DNA of 64,000 bases, from NCBI GenBank assembly GCA_005784505.1, contig VCAZ01000050.1:1054001-1118000 (forward strand), given 5' to 3'. This document shows positions 39,201-51,700 of the stretch, piece after piece (position 1 is the first letter of the stretch; every line of letters starts with the position of its first letter). The DNA comes from Bagarius yarrelli. Its lineage: Eukaryota > Chordata > Actinopteri > Siluriformes > Sisoridae. The notes beneath the pieces are model-generated. The model made no database searches and had not been told where the DNA came from. It saw only the letters and a program-made list of their open reading frames with translations. Position numbers and translations under genes: made by a program.

Positions 39201-42200
39201 GCACCTTTGAGATTGATGTCGTGTCTAATGCCCAGAAAAACGGCTATAACGTCCTTACCTATTATGATTCCCCCCTTACTGGAGCACCTGTTAGTGCCAA
39301 CCGTATGCCTATCAACATCACGTCAGCTAGGGACCCTCTGAATTCTTGTGCAGCCTTCTGCCTTCGAAATCGTGCCTGCCAAGCCTTTTCTTTTGCTAAT
39401 TCCTCTGCTGCAGCGTGCTTCTGGGTAACCACATCCACAAACCAGCTTACCGCTGCTGCCCAAACACTCACTTATATAAAAAATACCACTGCTGCTGCTT
39501 CTCTCTTCAGCTCACAGGCAACTGCCGGGAGTGACTATGTAACCATGATAGGGCAAACAGCAACCATGGTGGATGGCTCAAGTATTGCCAACCTTACTGT
39601 TCCGATTCTGACAGATTCCTTGCCAGAAATGGATGAAGGTTTCCTGATACAAATTTTAAAGGTTAGCCTGGTAAATATGACAGTGGATCAGAAACTTCTG
39701 CCCACCATTAGACAACCAGACTCTGCAACAGTGACCATAGGAATGAATGGTGATGCATTTGGGGTGTTTAAAATATACAGCATTAACCCTGGTGTTACCC
39801 AAAACGGATTGTATCTGGAGGTAAAAGAAGAGCCCGGGACTAGGGTACTGCTAGTTATTGAAAGAACTGGAGGCAGTCTAGGCCGTGTTACAGTGGAGTG
39901 GATGCACGTTGGTGGCACTGCAAAGCCCAATGCTGATTTTAATGGCACTGGGGAGACACTCATCTTTTCAGAAGGTAGGTCTGAAGAACAATACCCAAAT
40001 TTGACTTCCTTGTTATTTTAAATCTCTAGAACAGATTCAGTATGTACAGTTAGGTGCAAAAAAGTATGACTTTTAAATGAAAAAAAAGTGTCAGGCTCTG
40101 CAACCAAAATTGTATTTATCATGAGATTGCGAGTTTAAATCAAAATTACCTTCGCTACATAAGTGAAAGCAATGGCATTACTCACGCACCTATTAATCAC
40201 ACCTTGTCTATGACACTAGCCCAGGGGTCGGCAACCCGCGGCTCCGGAGCCGCATGTGGCTCTTTCATACTACAGCTGCGGCTCACTGAGAATTTAATAT
40301 AAATGTATTTTATCTTAGTTTATTAGTTTTTTAATAATGGAATCATGGAATTTCTGAACATTGATAATTTTATGAGAAAGTATACTTCATCCCAGTGAGT
40401 TTAAAATATTATTTTTTGCATGCAGACATAAAATGTTTCTCTGTAGAATTTCTTTAATTTAAAAAAGCAACACAAAAAAGTATGTATATAATTTATACAT
40501 ATTATATAGTTAAAAAACGATGTATGCAGTGTTTTGTGGCTCCCAATGTTCTATTTTCTCTGTATAACTGGCCCGAATGGCTCTTTGAGTTTTAAAGGTT
40601 GCTGACCCCTGCACTAGCCAGTCATGTGCATCCGTAAGTTTAGGTATGTGGAGGAGAGTAAATAGCACATTCCTTTAACTCTGTGATGCAGCTCGATCAG
40701 CAGTTTAAAATGATTATGGCTGTGTCATGTGACCTAAAGAAGTTATTAAGTAGTAGTAGTAACTAAAAATTCACCCTCACTTTTAAACCCTGCTTCATGA
40801 ACGAGGACACCAGACTCAATGGTTGAAATATGCGACTGCCAAACTGGGGTAAAATCTGGCAAAAATTCATTATAAATCCCTGGGTTGATTTTAAAACCGT
40901 ACCTTTAAATTTATTTTCTAGTTGGAACAGAGCAGGAATTAAAATTAAGCAGCTTTTCCAAGCTTGTACTTTATTTACTAAACACTTTAATCTTTCCTGT
41001 TTCTTCCCCTCAAAAGGTGATGTAAAGAAAACAATTGAGTTCTACATTGTGGATGATGCCGATCCAGAGGACAACGAAACCATCCAAATTGGTTTAGTAA
41101 GGACTGAAGGTGGCAGCCGTATCCTGCCCAGTTCAGATACTGTCACCATACTCATTCTGGCCAATGACCATGCAGCAGGCTTGGTGGGCTTCCACCCAAC
41201 CTCACGATCAGTTGTAGTTAAAGAGGGTGAGTGCTGATCCGATTTTACAGGCTTGGGTATATCTATAACTACTATACCACGACAATAGTCCCTTTGATCT
41301 CAAGTGCCACTTTCTCATAATATGGGATTGATACATTATTTATTTTGCCTGTAGGTACATGTATAGGTATTTTAACTCATCTGTGCCTGATCAGGTATCA
41401 GTTCACCACTTTACAGTGATCATTGACTGTTATAGTGAAAGGAGAAGAAAGAGTAACAGGTGGCACACTGGAGGAAAGAAATTAGTTATTAATGTTGCAT
41501 AGCAGAACACGGCTACATTTGTTCCTAGATGTCAGTATTGTAGCTTTTTTTTTAAATTCTGATTGGTCAAAGGCTGTTTATGTTTATATTAAGTTTTCTG
41601 TTAATGCACATGTAATAATTTATTAATTATATAGTAATAACTCATTCGCATAGCTTTCTCTATGAACAAATACATTTTATTAATACAACATGTAGAATAA
41701 AAATGCTTTTTATTGTTAATTGTTAATTGATTGTTGATATAATTGTCTGTAAGGTTGCATTTATTTTACTATTTGTGACTCAGCGCTTTATAGCTGTCTA
41801 AAATCATTTACCATGAAGGTTTCATTGATTCATGATTCAGTAAACATTTTACTAGTTTTGTAGTATTAATTTTATAGAAAAAATTAAAGACAACAGAACT
41901 AGTCTTAATTGTTGCTATTATGTAATAGAAAAAAAACAGTACAAAGTGAACAAGTATTTAAACAGACCAATTTTAAAGATTGTAAGTCCTTAGAGATGTG
42001 TTTTAGATCCGTGTTTTATTGAATAATAGGTGAGAGAGTGCCATTACTAGTGCAAAGAACAGCTCCTGCAATAGGCAATGTGACAGTGGAATGGAGAATT
42101 CAAGGTCCTCGAACCTTACTTACGTTTGTGGAAACATCTGGTGTTTTGTTCTTCACTGAGGTAAAAAGAACATACTAAAACACGTGCAGCATCAGAAATC

Positions 42201-45200
42201 TGATTTCCTCTAGGACTTTAATTAGTGCGTTATTAACTGCGTTCGTTCGTTATTCTGTTCTACTCTACAGCGTATGCTAAATGACACTATAGTGCTGCAA
42301 CTGCTGGATGATGCCACTCCTGAGGAAAAAGAGGAGTACAGAGTTATTCTTTCTAATCTTCAGACTAAGGGTAAAATACAAAAAATGTTTTTATTGTTAC
42401 ATACTGTTCTAAGTGTATAATTCTAGATAAAGTACTTACCAAAATGCTCCAAATTTGGAAGCACACAGTTGTTTAGAATGTCTTTGTATGTTGTAGCATT
42501 ACATTATTCCTTCACTGGAAATAAGAGACCAAAACACTGTTCCTGCATGACAATGTCCCTGTGCACAAAACCCCTATGAGTTCTATTATCACATGGTGTG
42601 TTATGATTGGAGTGAAAAAACTTGATCTTAACCAATTAACCACTAAACACCTTTAGGATGTAATGGATCACCGACTGCACCCCAGACCTCCTTACCTGAA
42701 ATCGGTGTCTGATCTAAGCAGTTCAATATCTTAACCACTGAGCTACCACATACGTTTGTTTAGGTCAGGTGTACACAAACTTTTGACACTATACAGTATA
42801 CATTTACAGCATTTGGCAGATGCCCTTATTCAGAGCGTCTTACATTTATACAACTGAGCAATTGGGGGTTAAGGGACTTGCTCATGGGCCCAGCGGTGGC
42901 AACTTGGTGGTGCTGGAAATTGAACCCCGATCCATTAGCAGTCCAACACCTTAACCACTGCGCTACCACTTTCCTAATATAGTGTATTAGGAACACTTTC
43001 TGCTATATTTTGAAGGGGCTGTGGGTATTTTTTTTATTCATCACAAAATTATTAGTTTAGTTTTGGTATCAATGGCACAGCAGGTGGTCTGAGGTGCAGG
43101 CAGTGTTCCAGTTTATCCCACATTAGGGTTACAGGAACACTCCAGTTCTTTTACCCTAATCATAACACATCATGTCTTCATAAAGCTTAGGGGTTTTGTG
43201 AACAGGAACATTGTCATTCTGGAATGGTGTTTGGGTTTCTTAGTTCCAATCGTTATGGCAACAGGTTGAGGAAGACATATAATATGTGTGTGTGATTTTA
43301 CAATGTACACAAACATTTGGTTATATAGTGTATGTTAAAGCCTTATTTCTTTTTCCTCTAATAGGTGTAACAGTTACAGGTGTAGCAGCTTTAGACGATG
43401 AAGGTCGTGAGGCAGTGATCAGTGTAGCAGCCAGCGATGAGCCATTCGGCATGCTGAGGGTCGCTCCATTCTCTCAAAACATATCCACTGATGAGAAAGA
43501 CACCAAGCTCAGAATTTATATAAACAGAGAATTTGGAAACTCAGGCGAGTGTTTCAACTAAATTGTTAAAATTCACTAAATTTATAAGATAACACAATTC
43601 TTACTCATAAAAATACTGTTAAAAGTTAAGACTCATTTTAAGAGCTAACCTTTTTTTGATTTTGCTTCTAATGAGGTTGTTTGTTACCCTCCAAAATATA
43701 AATATATATATTGTTGTCGAAGAATTTATATAGTACAAATATTTTAAAGGTCCTTAGAAATTCAGCAGTAAATTAGGTTAAAATGAATTTTATTTACGTG
43801 TTAACTCCATAGGATCAGTAAACATCAGCTATGAGACAGTGAAAGGTTCCCTGCAGGAACTGAGGCTGATTGAAGGGGCCCTTGCAGAACCCGGTCAGGA
43901 TTTCCAACATGTCTCCAGCTTTGTAGTCATGCAGGATGGTCAGACTTCAGTGTCCATCCCCATCACAATTATCGATGTAAGTGTTGTGAGGAGTGATTGT
44001 TGTCAGAGTGACACATCATTTCACACATCAGTTTGCATATCTTTACGGCTAAAGGAAAAAGACAAGGAAATTTGGAGTGCTAATTTTACACCACATAAAA
44101 AATGTTCAAAAGTATAAATTTGAGATGCGCTGACACCGAGACTGATGCAAAGGTCAATACTTCTTGTTAAATCATTGACAACAATTTCAGTGCACAAAGA
44201 CTCAGACAAAACGTCAGGTTCAGAAGTTTGGTAATATTTCTAATCTAATGATGACATTCCACGCACGGCAGACTGTGAACTTTCTTCCGCAATCAATAGG
44301 TACAAAAATGAGTATTTATAATACATCCTTGCAAAATAAAAAGAAATGGAAAAAGATAGACATACAAATAATCCCACAAAACAAAAACAAAAAAACAAAG
44401 TTATTATTATTATAATTATCGGTATGGTATCAGCAAGTAAAAAAAAAAAGGGGGCTCCTGGGAAGTGGTGGCTTAGTGGTTAAGATGTTGGACTGATACC
44501 AGAAATACCAGGGTTTGAGTCCCAGTACCACCAAGCCACCACTGTGGGTAAATAGAAGATAAATTTAAGTCACTCTGGATAAGGGCGTCTGCCAAATGCT
44601 GTAACTGTAAATACTTGGTATGGTTGCATCCCTAGTATAAATTATTGTAATATTTTTTTTTATCACCAATCAAAAAGGATTGTTGTTTTCAAACACATTT
44701 TTTGTAGCATTGTGAGAAATTATATATAATCTTTTTCCCAATGTAAAAAAATGGCTGATGCAAACTGTGAAATAATTGAAAGAAATAAACATTATTCAGT
44801 GTGGATTTATAGAAATCAATGACTGTCTGAACAATCCCGTAACAGATTGTTATCCCCTAACAGCACATGACAAAATGTGTAATTTCTCTGATAACATGGC
44901 AATTTCAATGACATCACACACTCCTGATGTATTTATAATTGCCTTTTATGTGATTAATTGTGTTATGGCAGTTTTACATAGTCACATAATTAATAGCTTC
45001 TCCAGACAAATATTTTCTTACAAAAAATGTTGGCATAGCAACAATATTAATTTCAAATAAATGTCTTTGTCATATAAGTTCCTGAAAAGTAGTTATTTCT
45101 TTAAAAATGTAAACATAATAGATTTATAAAATAAATATAATCCTGTTAATTTGACTTTGACCTTAAAGTCCTGTTAATTTGACTTTGACCTGCTTTCCTG

Positions 45201-47544
45201 CTGTTCTGGAAATCAGTGAACAGATGCACCGCATTTGTAAAGTGTTACCATTTATACTGCTCTTTCTACTTCCTGTTTTATTGAAATATCCACGTGTTTT
45301 TAAACAGGATGACATCCCGGAGTTAAAGGAATTTTTCCTGGTCAACATAACATCTGCCGTTCTGATAACTACACTCCCAACTGCCCCTAAGCTAGGTACC
45401 CTGACATGGTCATAAATTTCATCCCATCCTATCAATTAATACACTTATTCATAAAGCAGTTACAGTGTTATTTATTCCTTATCAATCAACTCTATACTGT
45501 CATCTCAACTTTTTCATTAACATCTTACCTTCACCTTTCACTAGAAGTCCACTATCTGTTAAAAGGTAATGATAAATACCTGCTTTCCTGCTTGTAGTAA
45601 GAAAACAAAAGCTAATTCTCCCTCCAGTCTGCTTCCTCATGCTATTAGTGGTAAACCTTGCCCTATAAAGTGACTTTTTTAATCTTGGACTTAATTTTGT
45701 AAACAGATACTCATGGTCTGGTAGCAGAAATCAGCATTAATGCTAATGATGGAATCCAGGGGATCATCAGTTGGCAAAGCACAGAGTAAAAACATTTATT
45801 TAAAAGATTAAATCACATTACTGGTTATTTACTGTATTTAATGTTATATGTTGATGTGTTGTAATTAATACATACAGTATGTGGTGCTTTTCCACAGTTA
45901 TGAAGTGAACGAGACAATAGGAGTGTTGTCTTTAGTGGTTTATCGGGACGCTGGGACATACGGAAACGTCTCTGTCTTCTTCTACCCCCAAAATCTAGAG
46001 GCTCAGTTGGGTCTGGATTTTAATGCTACAGCTTCAGTGAGTCCTGAAGTGAAATTTCTCTTTCACGTCCTGTTATTTACTCTGGAAATTTGTTTAGAAT
46101 AGTTCATCAATATCACTCTTTTGTACAGGTTCTTCATTTTGGAAATGGCGAGAGGTATAAGTTTGTAGAGGTGGCGATTTTGGACGATTCTATTCCAGAA
46201 GGAGATGAAAAGTTCCAGCTTGTTTTAACAAACCCATCGCCTGGGCTTGAACTCGGAAAGAACGTTACTGGTGAGCAAAACATAAGAAAAAAATGTAAAG
46301 TAAAGTTAAGTTAAAGTAAGTTAATATAAAGTAAGTTAGTCAGCTGGATTTCAGTAGAGCCTAATTTTGAGTTTGTTCATGTTTAATAGCAACGGTGACT
46401 ATCCTAGCCAATGATGATGGCCACGGTATCATTTCCTTTAACAACACTGAGCACTTCCTGCTGCGAGAGCCCACCTCAGTGTCAGGTTTGGGCCAGAGTG
46501 TGGCTACTCTGATCATCGTACGAAACCCACCACAGGGAATATTTGGGACTGTGACTGTTCAGTTCTCTATTGCTGACACCAATGGAACTCTAAACACTGA
46601 AGATCTCACACCTTCTGAGGGCTTTGTGGTTCTGGAAGATGGCGTCCGATTTAAGGTGAGTAGCTTCACAAGAGCTTCACTCTTGATAATATGTGTTTTT
46701 TGCTGCACATAATTTTCTAACTTTTTTAATCCAGTGGTTGCCAATCTGAGAGGCAGGACCTCTGGGTGGGCAAGGGGTTATAATAAGGAGGGCATGAAAA
46801 GCCTAGTGTGAAGTCAGCAGATTTTTATAGAGATGCACCATTCTATTTCCAAAAAGAAAAATGGACTAAATATTAGCTGGAATTATGTGAGGCCGTCCGG
46901 TAGCAGGGCAGTGCAGAGAATGTCTCAGGGGCAGGGGCTCAATTAAAAAAAGGGGCATCTATTACCATCTATCCAAGGGGATTACTGTGGGGTGTGACGT
47001 TCCTTTTAATACAAAATTTCAATGTCTGAAATGTGCATTTTGTTGAGTTGCTCATGACCCACGCTTTACTCATATTCAACATTTTTGTACAAACGTTGTA
47101 TGATTTTTATCAAATCTTGTTATTATCTTACTGGGGGCAGTGGTGGCTCAAATGGCACTAAGTTTTTGATTAGAGTACAAGGAAGACCTGGGTTCTGTTG
47201 GGTCCTTGAGCAAAACCTTTAATCCTTCCTGCTTCACGGAAGCTGTATCATAGCTGATCCTGCAATCTGACTCCAACTCTCTAAGAAACAAATGTCACTG
47301 TGCTGTAGAGTCTATGTGACAAATAAAGACATTTACATTTACTGTATCTGTCTTTGCTTTTAGACTCTAGAGATCTGGGCAGTTCTAGATGCAGAACCGG
47401 AAATGAATGAAACCTTTAGAGTGTCTCTATTCAACCCTACTGGAGGAGCACGACTAGGTGAACCAACCGAAACATTTATCACAGTGTTACAGAACCAGGC
47501 TCCTCTGGGACTTTTCAGAATATCTCCATCTAGCAACAGGTACA

Positions 47545-47579
<35 letters not shown>

Positions 47580-48659
47580 TTTCCTTTAGTTAAATATATT
47601 TCTACAGTATATTCTGGTTTACATTTATTCATTTTGTTCTCTTGTGTGTGGATGTGTGTGTATTTAGGACTCTGAGCTCTTTAACAGTTGCAGAGACCGT
47701 TGGGACTGTGTATTTGACAGTGGCTCGCAGTAATGGGCTGGATTCTGCAGTCAGTGTGGAATTTGAGACAAACTTAGACACAGCCTTTGGCATGAGTAAG
47801 ATCATTATTTTAATGTCTCGGGTTTTTTTACTCTCTTTGTTTAACCATTGGTTAAATCACAGTTTAAATAGCAACCACAATACTACATTACAGGTTATGC
47901 GATATTGTGATATATTTAAAAAAAATAAACCCCAAAACTTGTATATTAAAGTGAAGTGTGAAATGTTTGACAGGAGGAGATTCTTCAAAGCTAGCTGTGT
48001 ATCAGCGTTTTGGAGACGTCTGGACGTTAGGATGGTGTTCTGTGTTTAATGGTGACGCCACTCTGCTTTTACTGCTCATGCATGACCAGGTCACCCTCTA
48101 CAGGTGGCAAGGAGTATTTGTGCCAATTCAGGTGTGTAAGCACTTGTCCAGTTCTTAATAACTAATGAGAAAGCTTTGGGGAAAAAAGCCTTCATGTCTA
48201 TTTTCCTATATTTGGGAAAAAAGTTTATATCTAATTTGGGATGCACTCAAGTCAACATTGCTGATAATTAAGGCCCAGAATTTTGATCGAATTTTGCTTA
48301 AAAGTAAGGCGAGATGAGCCAGTGAAAATGTTTGAAAGAGACATAAGAATTATAAATGTCTGTTTTGCTGTTACAGAATGTGAGCCTGCAGAAGCCAGGC
48401 TCTTGTGTGGCTTTTACAGTAAATGGCACCACCTATATGGCAGTGGCCCACGAAGACACCACCAGATCTCCTGTTGCCAATGTCAGCATATTCCGCCTCC
48501 AGCCAGACCTCAATCTTACTCTAGTGAGTCTGCTGGTGTGGCTGTTTGTGTGTTTATTCACCACTGTGCAACAATCACAGCTTTCAGTCTTCTGACACAT
48601 TAAAATGCCTTCTTTTTAAAAAACTTTATTTTTATATAAATATACATTGAGGCCATATA

Positions 48660-48725
<66 letters not shown>

Positions 48726-51700
48726 ATCTATATATATATATATATATATGCCATATTATATGAGGCCATACATATATATCTATATATCTATATATATATA
48801 AAATTTGTGTGTGTGTGCTCGATACTATTTTTACTGGTCCTCTTTTATTTTCCAGGAGCATACCAGTGCTGTGGGAAGCCGTGATGTTAAACATTTCTCT
48901 TTTCAGTCTCAGGAATATTTCATTGCACTGAATAAGGTTAGGGAACCTTCTGCCTTGCCTTATGTTATATTGCATTAGTGTCAGATGCACCACTGCTATG
49001 CTTTTTTAAAGACGGCATTTTTAAAAGCATACACGCAAACAGAAATCACTATAAGCTACGATTTATTCAAGAAAATGATCCTACATATGATTGTGTGTCT
49101 ATTATACGGTAGTTGTACTGTAAAAATGCCACTGTGGTCAAATTTAGTCTAATTTACTTACATAACAATGAAAAAAGTGTAAAAATTGCTTTTAGCATGA
49201 ACCTCAGTCCCATTTTTAGAATTGCAGTTTTAAAAAAATTAAAACAGAAATTATTCACATCTTTAAAACATTAGTCAAATGTAAAGCTAGTATTCAAGAA
49301 TCCATTTATATCTTTACAGACACATACAAATCCAGAAAGCACAAAAAATAGAAATGCTAAAAATATGTTTTAATATTTAATAAAATATTGTTTAGCTTGG
49401 ATACCTTGTTTACTTAGAATTAACAAAGTGCTTATCTTTCCTTTATTAGGTATTTGTGTGGACTGGAAACTCTCTTTCCCTCCATCAAATGCTAGAAATC
49501 CAAGACATCACTTCATTCTCTTCTTTTACCCGAGCGAACGGGAACATCCAACATTTAGCGGCGTGCAGAGGTGGAAATTCATCCGGCTGCCTTGTCTACC
49601 AGTGGATTAATGGCAGCTTTCAAAACCCCCAACTGTTAGCAATCAGTGCCAAAGTCAAACAAGTGGAGTCCATGCACACGGGAGGGGAGACGTTCCTAGT
49701 GGTTGTTACAGAAGGTAATTATGTTTTGAAATGTTAGGAGCGAAACTGCTGTGTAATTTATTGGACGATTGAACGCAACACTAACAAGGTTAAGTGTAGG
49801 TTCTGCATTGTTTTTTCTGCAGTCTTTCTCTGTTTGAAGTTGGTGTACAAACCAAACAGGCGCTGTGTTTTCACGAAACACCAGACATGTAGGCTCCACT
49901 GCATATTTAGATTTGAGTTACACAGGACAACTGTAAGGCACCAGAACAGAGCTTCAGGGCAGGAAAAGCCTGATTCTTAGCCAAAATTGTTTCCAAGGCT
50001 GCATTTACGCTGCATGTAACAAGTGACACAATTATGATTTTTCCTTCCAATGTGGCACAGTTTAGATATGATCCTGGATCGTGTCAGCAGGAAAAACATG
50101 TGGGTTGTAATATTTTAGGATTATTTTCAGATATATACAGATACTGTATGTATAGGCTGCTATTGGTCCCCATTTAATGACATACTATTCCCATTGACAG
50201 GTGAGAATCAGAAGCACATATTCATATCCATATCTCATGTCCATATATATATACAGTATATATATATATATTTAACAATCAATGCTACATCCGCCCAGAC
50301 TGCAACAAGGGCTCTTTCTTTCTTTGTCTAAAGAGATCATTGTTTTGCCGACCTTCAAATATGGTGAGGAAGCAAAATACTCAATAATCATTTTGTCTTT
50401 GTCATTGCAGCCATTCATTATCGCAGTTTTTACTTTCTTTTCTGGTCAGTACATCTACTTTGTGTAGTGTAAAAAAGACAAAAACTTGTATATAGTCACA
50501 AAATCTTAATTGGTCATCAAGTCCTGCAGTGTTAATGTGGCCTTACACCACAGTCAATCCAGAGGTTTATAATCTTACCTGGTGGTATCAGTGTCAATGT
50601 CACCCCAAACTGAACCACAGCTACACTGTAGGTCAACTGGTGTTTATGTTTGTAACACTTGTAATAAAGCTTCTCTGTTACTTCTATCCTGAGCACGGCT
50701 GACTTGAAATCGGTCTCTTTTTTGTTGTTTGACATAGGCCCAAATCCCACATGCGAGGTGTTTTTATGGACTTCTCACCAAACTTTTTTTCAGCCAGCAC
50801 AATCCATTCCCTTCCCAGGCCTTTCTTCAATCCATACTTTTACTCCTCCATCTGGCATAAGTATGTTTTACTTTAAACAATGTTAAAAAATCTCAAACAG
50901 TTATGACAGCATATTAACAGTGTTTATTTTTTAGTGCACCTTGTCCTTGCTGGAACAAACGACTCGGCTTTGTATATGTGGAAGCCTGAACTGATCCAGT
51001 TCACTAAAGTTCTGACATCCTTACCAGCTCAGAAGTTCCTTTATCTGTCTGTTATGTCCCTAAATATGACAAAAAGTCTGATCATGGCTATAGAAGAATC
51101 AGACACTGTCATATATGAGCTGATCTCAGTGTCCAATCAGTCTGACTTTATTCCCCGGTAAAGTATAATAAGAAACTTATAATAGGATATTTTCTGTGTT
51201 GACATTTTAATTTGTTAGATTGTTGTAACTTGAAGGGAAAAAAACAAAACTAGGAACTTGCTAGTTTAATACCTCCACTGAGGCAAGACGTAATTAAGGG
51301 ACCCAAAGGTGCAGTTTGTTTACTGTTTATTTACAGATAGTTTTAGACTAATTTGATTGTAAGTTAAATTATGTTAAAAAAACAGCTGCGGAATAAATTA
51401 ATCACTGGAATAAAATATATGCATGTATAAATATAAACTATATATAACAAATTTAATAAAATACCTAATGTGTGTATTAGGGGTAAAACGCAGAATGTAG
51501 CGCCAGTAGCGTCTAAATAGTTCTCCAAATATCTGCATGTTTTCATTTTTTTTATTATTTATTTAACCCAAAGTAGGTGTGGCCTATTTTGTTTTAGTTA
51601 AACATGAACCCAACTGCTAACATACAACCTTAAAAACACTGGAATCAACGCCAGCATCGTTAAAATGATACGTAAATTTGAATACCATACATGAATATCT

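Noticed and set aside
48616..48993. Tyr/Ile-rich ORFs on both strands
   Set aside because: Caused by the TA microsatellite; the real coding part here is exon 47 only.
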